The notes beneath the pieces are model-generated. The model did no database searches, was not told the DNA's origin, and was given only the letters and a program-made list of their open reading frames with translations. From JAHJKV01 sp963678135 (lineage in GTDB: Bacteria; Desulfobacterota; Desulfovibrionia; Desulfovibrionales; Desulfovibrionaceae): a stretch of DNA of 64,000 nt. The stretch covers positions 434,001-498,000 of the forward strand of contig OY782667.1 in NCBI GenBank assembly GCA_963678135.1, written 5' to 3'. A program made the translations under genes and the position numbers. Within the stretch, counting starts at the first letter, position 1. Each line of letters opens with the position of its first letter. Shown piece after piece: positions 17,076-25,395 of this stretch.

Positions 17076-17840
17076 ATGCCCCCAAATTTTACTTCCCATG
17101 ACCGTTTCTACCGCCAAACAATGGCTTGTAAATCTGATGAAGTGGCGTTTCAAACCTCTGTTGCTGAGACTGATCTCTGGGTAATTGCCAGACAGAATTT
17201 ATCTTCCTCAATAGCCGACTATGTGCATAAACTTCGGGGGCAGATTCAGGCGTATGCCCTAGTGCATCCAGAATTTCTAAGCTCCCTGTCTCCTTTACCC
17301 CTGCCCAAAACAGCCCCCCCTATTGTCCGTTCCATGTCCCGTGCTGGGCTTCTCTGTGGTGTTGGCCCGATGGCCTCTGTTGCAGGGGCAATAGCGCAGT
17401 TTACAGCTGATGTATTTTGCAAACAATCGCCAGATATTTTAGTAGAAAATGGCGGAGATTTATTTTTGCGCTCTACCAAAGACCGTGTAATAGCTCTTTT
17501 AGCAGACCCAAAAAACAAAGCAAAAATCGGGCTTTTTATCCCTGCCCAAGATTTTCCTCTAGCTTTGTGCTCTTCTTCTGGCAAAGTCGGTCATTCTTTA
17601 TCATTTGGTAATGGCGATTTAGTCACTGTCCGTGCAAAGTCTGGAGCTTTGGCAGATGCAGCAGCTACAGCCCTGTGCAACCTTATTCAAAAAGATAAAG
17701 ATGTAGCACAAGTTATAGAGACGGCTAAAAATTGGAGCAAAATCGGAATAGAGGGTATTTTTGCCCAAAGCGGTTCTCAAATTGCTGTTTGGGGTAAGAT
17801 GGAACTGGTGGCTTTAGAGGATGAGCCAGTGAATCCTTGA
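17076..17840 (+). CDS. UPF0280 family protein (ApbE-superfamily-like, COG2122)
   Basis: A 254-residue protein resembling the UPF0280 family, distant relatives of the FAD:protein FMN transferase ApbE. The central MSRAGLLCGVGPMASVAGAIAQF, then DILVENGGDLFLRS, and SFGNGDLVTVRAKSGALADAAATALCNLI are family blocks. Enzymatic activity of this family is not established to my knowledge. It starts five bases after the repeat-protein stop and shares its transcript. The 256 bases that follow up to the hydrogenase gene hold a weak hairpin with a T run near 17868-17885 but no gene. Confidence 0.8.
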   Translation: MPPNFTSHDRFYRQTMACKSDEVAFQTSVAETDLWVIARQNLSSSIADYVHKLRGQIQAYALVHPEFLSSLSPLPLPKTAPPIVRSMSRAGLLCGVGPMASVAGAIAQFTADVFCKQSPDILVENGGDLFLRSTKDRVIALLADPKNKAKIGLFIPAQDFPLALCSSSGKVGHSLSFGNGDLVTVRAKSGALADAAATALCNLIQKDKDVAQVIETAKNWSKIGIEGIFAQSGSQIAVWGKMELVALEDEPVNP

Positions 17841-18096
17841 ACAAAAAAATCAAGAGCCTAGCGACCTTTTCGGTTTTTTTTTGCTTGCCTATTGCTTTTA
17901 TGAAAAATGCAGGCTACATATGAGAAAATTTTGGACTATTGTTCATAATTTATTTGTTTACGAAAGGCAGATTTTGCAAGGCCTTTCATTATAGGCTAGG
18001 GGGGAACCTCTGCTGGTTGTGAGAACTGGCAGTAAAGTAGATAAACGACGTACTCAACGTCAACACATGACCCTTTCATTATTTGGAGGTGTTCTT

Positions 18097-19050
18097 ATGA
18101 AGGTTTCCGTGAGTCATGGTGGAACCAAAGTAGAGGAACGACTCGCCAAAGCTGGCGTTTCGCGCCGTGATTTCATGAAGCTTTGCGGTACGGTTGCTGC
18201 GGTTATGGGTATGGGCCCTGCCTTTGCACCGAAAGTCGCTGAAGCTCTCACCAGCAGTAAAAAACCATCCGTGGTTTGGCTGCACAACGCTGAATGTACT
18301 GGTTGCTCCGAATCGATCTTGCGCGGCATGAACCCCCCGTTTGCCGAGCTGATCCTTGGTGTAATTTCTCTGGATTACCACGAGACAGTTATGGCCGCTG
18401 CCGGTGAAATGGCAGAAAAGGCTCTACATGAAGCTACCCACAAAGCTGGCTCTTATGTTTGTGTTGTGGAAGGTGCTATTCCTACTGCTGACAATGGAAT
18501 TTATGGTAAAGTTGCCGGTCGCACTATGCTCGATTTCAACACTGAAATCGTAGGCAAAGCTGCTGCGACTATCGCGTATGGTACTTGCTCCGCTTATGGT
18601 GGAGTACAGGCTGCTGCCCCGAACCCCACTGCTGCCAAAGGCGTGAGTGAAGTGGTTCCCAATGCTCCTGTTATCAATGTACCCGGCTGCCCACCCAACC
18701 CCTACAACCTGTTGGGAACCGTGGTCTACTATCTGACCAATAACGGTGGCATTCCCGAATTGGACGATGTAGGTCGTCCTACCCTGTTCTATGGCGAGTC
18801 CGTGCATGATAATTGTCCTCGCCTGAAATACTTCGACGACGGTAAGTTTGCCGAGAGCTTCGGCGACGAGGGAGCGAAGAAGGGTTATTGTCTGATGCAA
18901 CTCGGTTGCAAGGGTCCGTATACATACAACAACTGCCCGACCATCAAGTTCAATCAGATCAACTGGCCTGTGGAAGCCGGTCACCCCTGCATCGGGTGTT
19001 CCGAACCCAATTTCTGGGACGAACTCAGCCCCTTCTATGAAGAAGCTTAG
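18097..19050 (+). CDS. hynB: Periplasmic [NiFe] hydrogenase small subunit
   Basis: A 317-residue small subunit carrying three Fe-S clusters that pass electrons between the Ni-Fe site and cytochrome c3. The N-terminus has a twin-arginine signal SRRDFMKLCGTVAAVMG (about residues 24-40), so the folded heterodimer is exported by Tat. Cluster ligands are seen in CTGCSES (near 66-69), YGTCSAYGG, VPGCPPNP, HDNCPRLKYF, and the distal region NNCPTIKFNQINWP and HPCIGCSEPNFWD. An upstream ATG at 18019 is in frame, but GGAGG stands seven bases before the ATG at 18097 and the family starts there. Together with hynA it forms a structural unit 53 bases apart. Confidence 0.97.
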   Translation: MKVSVSHGGTKVEERLAKAGVSRRDFMKLCGTVAAVMGMGPAFAPKVAEALTSSKKPSVVWLHNAECTGCSESILRGMNPPFAELILGVISLDYHETVMAAAGEMAEKALHEATHKAGSYVCVVEGAIPTADNGIYGKVAGRTMLDFNTEIVGKAAATIAYGTCSAYGGVQAAAPNPTAAKGVSEVVPNAPVINVPGCPPNPYNLLGTVVYYLTNNGGIPELDDVGRPTLFYGESVHDNCPRLKYFDDGKFAESFGDEGAKKGYCLMQLGCKGPYTYNNCPTIKFNQINWPVEAGHPCIGCSEPNFWDELSPFYEEA

Positions 19051-19103
19051 TTCGGATATTCTACTAACGACCTAATTTACCTACCATTTAAGGAGGAATA
19101 ATT

Positions 19104-20816
19104 ATGGGTTCCAAAAAACCTGAAGCTGCTCCCTCTCCGATCAAGAGCACACCAAAAAGCAGCTACAACGGCCCTGTTGTAGTTGACCCCGTGACTCGTA
19201 TCGAAGGTCACCTTCGTATTGAAGTGGAAGTTGAAAACGGCGTCGTAGCCGATGTCCGTTCAAGCTCGCAGCTGTTCCGCGGTTTGGAAATAATCCTTCG
19301 CGGTCGCGATCCTCGTGATGCACAACACTTCACACAGCGTTCTTGCGGTGTTTGTACTTATGTACATGCGCTGGCTTCTACCCGTTGCGTGGATAATGCT
19401 GTAAAAGTTGTCATTCCTAAAAACGCTACCATTATGCGTAACCTCGTTATGGCTGCACAGTATCTGCATGACCATATCGTGCATTTCTATCATCTGCACG
19501 CTTTGGACTGGGTCAATGTTGCTAATGCCATTCAGGCTGATCCTGCAAAAACCGCTGCGCTCTCCAATAGCTTAAGCGATAAGCGTAAAGAAACTCCTGA
19601 GCAGTTTGCTGCTGTCCGTGACACAGTCAAAGGCCTCGTAGAATCTGGCCAGCTCGGTCCTTTCACCAACGCTTATTTCTTGGGTGAAAAGAAAAACGAA
19701 GCTTACTATCTGCCTGCTGAAGCAGATCTCATGGCTACCAAGCACTATCTTGACGCTTTGCAATTGCAAGTTAAGGCTGCTCGTGCCATGGCTATCTTCG
19801 GTGCTAAAAACCCACACACCCAGTTCACAGTTGTCGGTGGTTGCACCAACTACGATGCGCTGAGCCAAGAAAAGATCGCCAAGTTCATTGAACTTGAAGA
19901 AGAAACCTGCGAATTTGTTCGTAATTTCTACATTCCTGATCTGCTGGCTGTGGCTTCTTTCTACAAAGATTGGGCCGGCATTGGTGCTACTACCCACTTC
20001 CAGACTTGTGGCGAATTCCCAACAGACGAATACGATCTGGATTCTCGCTACTTGCCTCAAGGTGTTATCTACAATCGCGACCTTTCCAATCCCATGGATT
20101 TTGACGGCAACAAAATTGAAGAGCACGTCAAATATTCTTGGTATGAATATGGTGGACCAAAGCACCCACTGAATGGTGAAACCAAGCCTAAATATACAAA
20201 ATTGGGCGACAAAGAGCACTATTCTTGGATGAAAGCTCCCCGTTATGATGGAAAAGCCACGGAAGTCGGTCCTTTGGCACAATGTCTCGTATCTTACGCA
20301 AAAGGCCATAAGCCCACGGTTGATGCAGTAAATTATGTACTGAATTACCTAGGCGTCGGTGCTGAAGCTCTGTTCTCAACCTTGGGACGTACCGCAGCTC
20401 GCGGTATTGAAGCTTTGGTCACTGCTAACCAAGTTATGAACTGGGTTAAAGAATTGCAAAGCAATGTTGCCGGTGGTGATACTGACTTGTACACCGAGTG
20501 GGAAATGCCTGATGAAGCTCAAGGCATGGGCTTTGTTAACGCTCCTCGCGGTATGCTGTCTCACTGGATCAACATCAAAAACAAGAAAATCGAAAACTTC
20601 CAGTTGGTTGTTCCTTCCACTTGGAACCTTGGTCCTCGCTGCGATGCTGGTATCAAGAGCCCGGTTGAAGAAGCCCTCATGGGAACCCCGATTTTCGATC
20701 CCATGCGTCCTGTTGAAATTCTGCGTACAGTCCACTCTTATGACCCATGTATTGCCTGCGGCGTACACGTCATTGACGCTAAGACTGGCCAGACTCAAAA
20801 GTTCCGCATTTTGTAG
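19104..20816 (+). CDS. hynA: Periplasmic [NiFe] hydrogenase large subunit
   Basis: A 570-residue large subunit with the Ni-Fe site. The N-terminal ligand motif RSCGVCTYVH (near 78-88) and the C-terminal DPCIACGVH (near 547-555) supply four cysteines; the latter begins with Cys (TGT), not Sec, so this is a [NiFe] and not a [NiFeSe] enzyme. The last 15 residues, VIDAKTGQTQKFRIL, form the propeptide removed by a maturation protease after nickel insertion. A strong AAGGAGG lies before the ATG. A terminator follows the gene, so the protease gene downstream is probably expressed at a lower level. Confidence 0.98.
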   Translation: MGSKKPEAAPSPIKSTPKSSYNGPVVVDPVTRIEGHLRIEVEVENGVVADVRSSSQLFRGLEIILRGRDPRDAQHFTQRSCGVCTYVHALASTRCVDNAVKVVIPKNATIMRNLVMAAQYLHDHIVHFYHLHALDWVNVANAIQADPAKTAALSNSLSDKRKETPEQFAAVRDTVKGLVESGQLGPFTNAYFLGEKKNEAYYLPAEADLMATKHYLDALQLQVKAARAMAIFGAKNPHTQFTVVGGCTNYDALSQEKIAKFIELEEETCEFVRNFYIPDLLAVASFYKDWAGIGATTHFQTCGEFPTDEYDLDSRYLPQGVIYNRDLSNPMDFDGNKIEEHVKYSWYEYGGPKHPLNGETKPKYTKLGDKEHYSWMKAPRYDGKATEVGPLAQCLVSYAKGHKPTVDAVNYVLNYLGVGAEALFSTLGRTAARGIEALVTANQVMNWVKELQSNVAGGDTDLYTEWEMPDEAQGMGFVNAPRGMLSHWINIKNKKIENFQLVVPSTWNLGPRCDAGIKSPVEEALMGTPIFDPMRPVEILRTVHSYDPCIACGVHVIDAKTGQTQKFRIL

Positions 20817-20841
20817 GAACTACGCAAGATTATGTTGTACA

Positions 20842-20871
20842 GGGGAACCTTTCGGGGTTCCCCATTTTTTT
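20842..20871 (+). terminator. Rho-independent terminator after hynA
   Basis: GGGGAACC (20842-20849) pairs with GGTTCCCC around a short loop, followed by seven T. It lies 26 bases after the hynA stop and inside the hydrogenase gene cluster, so it may limit expression of the downstream protease and hypC. Confidence 0.9.
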
Positions 20872-20932
20872 GAGTTCTCAATACAGGCAATGACAGCTTG
20901 AGGCTTGCGCCTACTTCTGTTAATTAAAAGAT

Positions 20933-21466
20933 ATGTCTGAAACAAAACGAATATTGGTTCTTGGTGTGGGCAATGTGCTCTATACTGATGAGGGGATTGG
21001 CGTCCGCCTTGCTGAAATCTTAGAGCATTCTTATGAATTTTCTGAAAATGTCACTGTGCTTGAAGGTGGGACTTTAGGGCTACGCCTTATGCACCCTATC
21101 ATGAATTGTGACTACCTTATCGTAGCTGATGCCGTGCTGGGAGATGGCCCGCCCGGGAGCCTCTATCGCTTGACTGGCGATGATCTGCGTAAAAGCCTTT
21201 CTTTTAGAAATTCTCTGCACGATACAGATTTAGTGGATACGCTCATTACCTGCGAATTATGTGGTAATCGGCCTGATGCTGTTATCATTGGTATGGAGCC
21301 TCACGATTACCAAACAATGGCTACAGATTTATCGCCTGCCGTGGATAAGGCCATGCCTGATATGATTAAATTTATATTAAAAGAAATTGAAGATGCAGGC
21401 GGAAGTTATCAAAAACGCTCAACTCCCTCTCAGGAGGTTGTCTATGTGCCTCGCAGTACCAGCTGA
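20933..21466 (+). CDS. hynC: Hydrogenase maturation protease
   Basis: A 177-residue protease of the HybD/HupD family that clips the C-terminal propeptide of HynA after nickel is inserted. Visible features are VLGVGNVLYTDEGIGVR (Glu nickel ligand near 20), YLIVADAVLGDGPPGS (Asp near 65), and a downstream His in SLHDTDLVDTL. The start follows the terminator by 61 bases. The last 23 bases overlap hypC, which indicates coupled translation. Confidence 0.93.
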   Translation: MSETKRILVLGVGNVLYTDEGIGVRLAEILEHSYEFSENVTVLEGGTLGLRLMHPIMNCDYLIVADAVLGDGPPGSLYRLTGDDLRKSLSFRNSLHDTDLVDTLITCELCGNRPDAVIIGMEPHDYQTMATDLSPAVDKAMPDMIKFILKEIEDAGGSYQKRSTPSQEVVYVPRSTS

Positions 21467-21701
21467 AATTATAGCCATTACAGACCAATCAGCGACTTGC
21501 AAAGTAGGAGAAGGCAGCACTACTGTGGAAGCCTCCCTGCTTATCATGGATGAAGAAGTTGCCATTGGAGACTATATTATTATCCACGCCGGATTTGCCA
21601 TTCGTAAACTTGATCCGCAAGAAGCCCAAGAAAGCCTACAAATTTTGCGTGATCTGATTGAGGCTGCAGATGAAATGGGGCTTGATTTTGAACATGTATA
21701 A
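21444..21701 (+). CDS. hypC: Hydrogenase assembly chaperone HypC/HupF
   Basis: An 85-residue HypC chaperone with the invariant N-terminal MCLAVP, whose Cys binds the hydrogenase large-subunit precursor and the Fe(CN)2CO group. The ATG at 21444 has AGGAGG five bases upstream. A longer frame from 21387 is open, but it would place MCLAVP internally. It overlaps the maturation protease gene by 23 bases. Whether it serves only this hydrogenase or also others elsewhere is unknown. It is transcribed toward icd, which runs the other way. Confidence 0.95.
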   Translation: MCLAVPAEIIAITDQSATCKVGEGSTTVEASLLIMDEEVAIGDYIIIHAGFAIRKLDPQEAQESLQILRDLIEAADEMGLDFEHV

Positions 21702-21714
21702 GTAACTTCTTTTC

Positions 21715-22872
21715 TTATAACTTGCTCTGAATAATTTCCCCAAATTCTTTGCAGCCAACTGCTTGTGCTCCGCTCATTTGAACAGCAAGGTCTGTGCTAA
21801 CTCTCTTTTCCTTAATCGCTGTTTCCACGGCTTTGTAAATCCGCGCTGCAGCTTCAATAAGACCAATATTTTTCAATAAAAGTGCCCCTGATAAAATAAG
21901 AGAGCATGGATTTGCTTGGTCAAGACCAGCAATACTTGGAGCAGTGCCATGTGTTGGTTCGTATAAAGCCAAAGTATCGCCCATATTAATACCCGGTGCC
22001 AAGCCCAAACCGCCAACTTGAGCCACAAGGGCATCTGAAATATAATCTCCATTCAAATTCGTAGTGGCGATAATATCGTAGTCTTGCGGTTTTTGCAGGA
22101 CATTTTGAAACAAGGCATCCGCAATACAGTCTTTAATAACTATTTGCTGCCCGTTTGAGCTACGCGCTGCCTCGCGTATGGTATATTCTGCAAATTCCTC
22201 CTGAGCAAGCTCATAGCCCCAATTCATAAATGCACCTTCGGTAAATTTCATAATATTACCCTTGTGCATCAAAGTTATTGAGCTTCGCTTATTCTCAAGA
22301 GCGTACTGAATTGCTTTACGAACCAAGCGTTTTGAGCCGTGCATCGTGATTGGCTTAATGCCTATGCCTGCATCAAAGGCTATATTCACCTGCATTTGAT
22401 CGTGTAAAAATTCAATAATTTTTTTAGCTTCAGGCGTATTGCTTTGCCATTCAATGCCAGCATACACATCTTCTGTGTTTTCACGAAAAACAACAATATC
22501 AACAAGTTCTGGATGTTTAAGAGGCGATTCAATGCCTTCAAAATATTGCACTGGCCGTATACAGGCATACAGATCAAATGTTTGGCGCAAAGTCACGTTA
22601 AGGGATCTAAAACCTTTCCCCACTGGAGTTTCCAATGGCCCTTTCATGGCAAGTTGAGCTTGGCTCAAGGCTTCCAAGGTAGTTTGCGGTAAATATTCTC
22701 CGCAGGCTTCAAAAGCTTTTTTACCTGCAAAGAGTTCTTTCCATGCAATGGATTGTTGAGAACCATAGGATTTTTCAAGAGCAGCGTTTATGACCGGCCG
22801 TGCCACTGCCCAAATTTCTGGCCCAATACCATCACCTTCAATAAAGTATACTACCGTAGGAGTCACAGCCAT
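21715..22872 (-). CDS. icd: Isocitrate dehydrogenase (probably NAD-type cofactor pocket)
   Basis: A 385-residue decarboxylating isocitrate dehydrogenase. Substrate-binding block GPLETPVGKGFRSLNVTLRQ includes the serine that is phosphorylated in E. coli Icd, followed by FRENTEDVYAGIEW and the metal-binding aspartates in NLNGDYISDALVAQVGGLG. The cofactor loop reads THGTAPSIAG, where E. coli NADP enzyme has Lys-Tyr after APxx; here it is Ser-Ile, and Ile is typical of NAD-dependent enzymes. I infer possible NAD+ preference. ATG at 22872 has GAGG directly adjacent, while a GTG six bases further (22866) would have normal spacing, so the true start could be either. Confidence 0.9.
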   Translation of the reverse strand: MAVTPTVVYFIEGDGIGPEIWAVARPVINAALEKSYGSQQSIAWKELFAGKKAFEACGEYLPQTTLEALSQAQLAMKGPLETPVGKGFRSLNVTLRQTFDLYACIRPVQYFEGIESPLKHPELVDIVVFRENTEDVYAGIEWQSNTPEAKKIIEFLHDQMQVNIAFDAGIGIKPITMHGSKRLVRKAIQYALENKRSSITLMHKGNIMKFTEGAFMNWGYELAQEEFAEYTIREAARSSNGQQIVIKDCIADALFQNVLQKPQDYDIIATTNLNGDYISDALVAQVGGLGLAPGINMGDTLALYEPTHGTAPSIAGLDQANPCSLILSGALLLKNIGLIEAAARIYKAVETAIKEKRVSTDLAVQMSGAQAVGCKEFGEIIQSKL

Positions 22873-22888
22873 CCTCAAAAAACAAAGC

Positions 22889-24961
22889 TTATGGCAAAGC
22901 AGTTAAATACTCAGCCAAAGTTCGCGGTTCAAGAGTTTTGAGAAACCTCAATTCTTGAGCATCTACATACACTTTGGGCTTCAAAAAATCGCCTGTAATT
23001 CGTATCGGCATTCCTTGTCCCACAGCATTAGAGCAAAGTACATCGCCTTGATTTTCATCCACAAGCAAAGCCACGGCCAGTCCATTGACTTGCTGCTGTG
23101 TCGCATCAATATGTGCTTGCCCCATTGCGCGCAATAAAGGAGAGCGAAGGCATATATTTTCTGCGTCCAATACGCCGGCATTCACATTCACCAAAGCACT
23201 CAACTCGCTAAAATTCGTGCGATCTTCGGTTTTGCCTTCCAATGCAGACACATTGTGTTCTCCAAATTTTTCAGACTCTGCAAAAAAAGTAAGCAGATCC
23301 GCGCCTGAGAAAAAACCATCCGAGATATGACAATGAACGCTTCCATAAAGACTTGCGGTAATAGAGTCAGAATCAACTCCCACAAAAGTTAAAGGAGCTT
23401 GAGTTTGCAATTGGGCTGTTCCCTTAAAGCCCGTTTGCCCAAATATTTCTTCCAATACAGAGCCAGCATGTATGCCTGAGGAAGTTAAGGACAGGATTGT
23501 TCGCAATCTTGAACCTGAGGCATCAAGTCGTGAGGTGCAGGAAATATTTCCACCATAGAGGCCAAAAGAAGCCGGAGTTATTTCCAGCAAACCATTTTTT
23601 GCCAATACGCGAGCTTTCAGCCCTGAAAGCTGCATTTTACAGACCTCAACTTTGTCGGCATTAAAAATCGCATCCACATTAAGTTCTCGGATTACTTCAA
23701 GCACTTCTTTTTCTAAATCGCTTAGCGTCTCTTTTTCGCTAGCACCTTGTGCTTGTGCGTTTTGGAGACCAGCTTCTGCTTGGTGCGAAAAAAGAAAATA
23801 TTTGTCGACATCCAATTCATCTATTGTGCCTCGAACATATATAACTGGATTGCTAAAACCCTCTACTTTGATTTGCGCTGTTGCTTTGGCCCCATCGATA
23901 TTGAGAAGAATCTCAGGAGCATCAAAAATTTCAGGCATATAGCTGAACTTGATTTGACCACCGATAGAAGACAAGGCATCGGCATTTGCTAATTGCGGAA
24001 AATCTTTACTCAAAAGGGTAAATATTTTTTTCAAATTAAAAGGCCGGATTGTTAGATCCCCGGCTACAGTAGGTACGTCCAAAAAACTTTTTCCAGTTAA
24101 GGTGCCAGCCACTTCAAGACCATAAGCTGAGCAATTGAATTGACTTAAGGATACAAGATGATTGTTCAAACTTATTCCCAAATTTTCCGCTACAAATTGT
24201 GCTGTGCCCTTTTTTCCCGGTACTAAGTCCCCAACGGCTTCCACTGCCAGTACTATATCATCTAATTCCAGCTTTCGGCTTTCCGCATCAAAGCCGACAC
24301 TACCTTTGAGCTGCATATCAATTTGAGTCTGCCGATCAGCAGAGAAAAAACACGCAGAAGACGCAAATTCAACAGGGCTATTTGCTTTTAAGCTACCTAA
24401 AACAATTTCCGCATCATGTATTGAATATTTCTTTCCTTGTGCTACATCTTCCCAAAAAATATCCGCGTTGCTAATATTTACCCCACTCAGGGAAAAATCA
24501 AAATTTCTTCTCTGCTCTTCTGGCTGCTTTTGCTGCGTATTGTCTAATTCCGTAGGAATATACGCGAGCAAATCTTCCCAGTTGCTTTGCTCTGATTCAT
24601 TGCGCATAAGATGCAAATGTATGCCTTGAACATACATTTTCCCAAGCTCAATTTTACCTATGCACAAAGGAAGTATTTTAAGTTCAGCAAGAACCGAATC
24701 GAGGCGTAGCATTGTGTCGCTATTAAAATCAGTAGGGTTTGATAAAGTGACAGTTCCTGTTTCAAGCGCAACCCAAGGAAAAAAAGACAATGTAATCTCA
24801 GTTTCAAAACATAGCTTGCGACCTGTCGCCTCTTGAACTTTTTGTATAAGCGTTTCTTTATATGCTTCGGAATCAAAGACCAGAGCTAAACTAGTTAAGC
24901 CAAGAACACTGAGCGCGATCACGCCCAAAAAAAAAGCAAACAACGCTTTAATCATCTTCAT
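22889..24961 (-). CDS. AsmA family protein
   Basis: A 690-residue protein with an N-terminal signal anchor (ALFAFFLGVIALSVLGLTSLALVF) and a long periplasmic beta-rich body, followed by an AsmA_2-type C-terminal region containing FKGTAQLQTQAPLTF and LRAMGQAHIDATQQQ. AsmA-like proteins are thought to bridge inner and outer membrane and move phospholipids. The track start at 25048 is inside merR; the ATG at 24961 with an AGGAG region ten bases upstream is better, giving a 14-base overlap with the merR stop. Exact role in this organism is not known. Confidence 0.8.
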   Translation of the reverse strand: MKMIKALFAFFLGVIALSVLGLTSLALVFDSEAYKETLIQKVQEATGRKLCFETEITLSFFPWVALETGTVTLSNPTDFNSDTMLRLDSVLAELKILPLCIGKIELGKMYVQGIHLHLMRNESEQSNWEDLLAYIPTELDNTQQKQPEEQRRNFDFSLSGVNISNADIFWEDVAQGKKYSIHDAEIVLGSLKANSPVEFASSACFFSADRQTQIDMQLKGSVGFDAESRKLELDDIVLAVEAVGDLVPGKKGTAQFVAENLGISLNNHLVSLSQFNCSAYGLEVAGTLTGKSFLDVPTVAGDLTIRPFNLKKIFTLLSKDFPQLANADALSSIGGQIKFSYMPEIFDAPEILLNIDGAKATAQIKVEGFSNPVIYVRGTIDELDVDKYFLFSHQAEAGLQNAQAQGASEKETLSDLEKEVLEVIRELNVDAIFNADKVEVCKMQLSGLKARVLAKNGLLEITPASFGLYGGNISCTSRLDASGSRLRTILSLTSSGIHAGSVLEEIFGQTGFKGTAQLQTQAPLTFVGVDSDSITASLYGSVHCHISDGFFSGADLLTFFAESEKFGEHNVSALEGKTEDRTNFSELSALVNVNAGVLDAENICLRSPLLRAMGQAHIDATQQQVNGLAVALLVDENQGDVLCSNAVGQGMPIRITGDFLKPKVYVDAQELRFLKTLEPRTLAEYLTALP

Positions 24962-25295
24962 GCGCGTTGTTCTCCTCTTTTTTTGTTTGACTACCAAGCA
25001 AACGAGCGATTTGATCCAATTCTTCCTCCACCTCATACAAAAAATCATCCGGAACTTCAGCAGAAAGCCTTTTGCGAGTACCTTCTAAAGTCAATCCCTC
25101 TCCATAAAGCAAGCGTTTAATACGCCGTAGTAAGGCTAAATTTTCCTCAGTGTATACGCGCTGCCCGGACGGGGTGCGAATAGGCACTAAACTTGGAAAT
25201 TCTGATTCCCAGAAACGTAAAACATAAGGCTTGACCTCCAAAATCTTGGCAATCTCCCCTATTTTATATCGTTTGAACTCTTCCAAGTCTGACAT
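24948..25295 (-). CDS. MerR-family transcriptional regulator
   Basis: A 115-residue protein with a MerR-type winged helix-turn-helix at the N-terminus (YKIGEIAKILEVKPYVLRFWESEFPSLVPIRTPSGQRVYTEENLALLRRI) followed by a short helical C-terminus. The Cys residues used by metal-sensing members are absent, so the effector is unknown. It follows pheT by about 100 bases, an arrangement I recall in other Desulfovibrio-like genomes. It overlaps the AsmA-like gene by 14 bases. Confidence 0.88.
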   Translation of the reverse strand: MSDLEEFKRYKIGEIAKILEVKPYVLRFWESEFPSLVPIRTPSGQRVYTEENLALLRRIKRLLYGEGLTLEGTRKRLSAEVPDDFLYEVEEELDQIARLLGSQTKKEENNAHEDD

Positions 25296-25395
25296 ACCTT
25301 TGCTGTATCAAAATCTCAAAACCAAGAAAAGCAACATATATACATACAATTATTCATACAATATCAAACACGGCAATCATCTTGCCACTAGCCAA

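Noticed and set aside
17960..17985. Sigma-54 promoter before hynB (GGCAGATTTTGC)
   Set aside because: The GG and GC doublets are two bases too close to each other.
20740..20765. Selenocysteine in the hydrogenase large subunit
   Set aside because: The C-terminal motif has Cys (TGT) at the position where [NiFeSe] enzymes have TGA.
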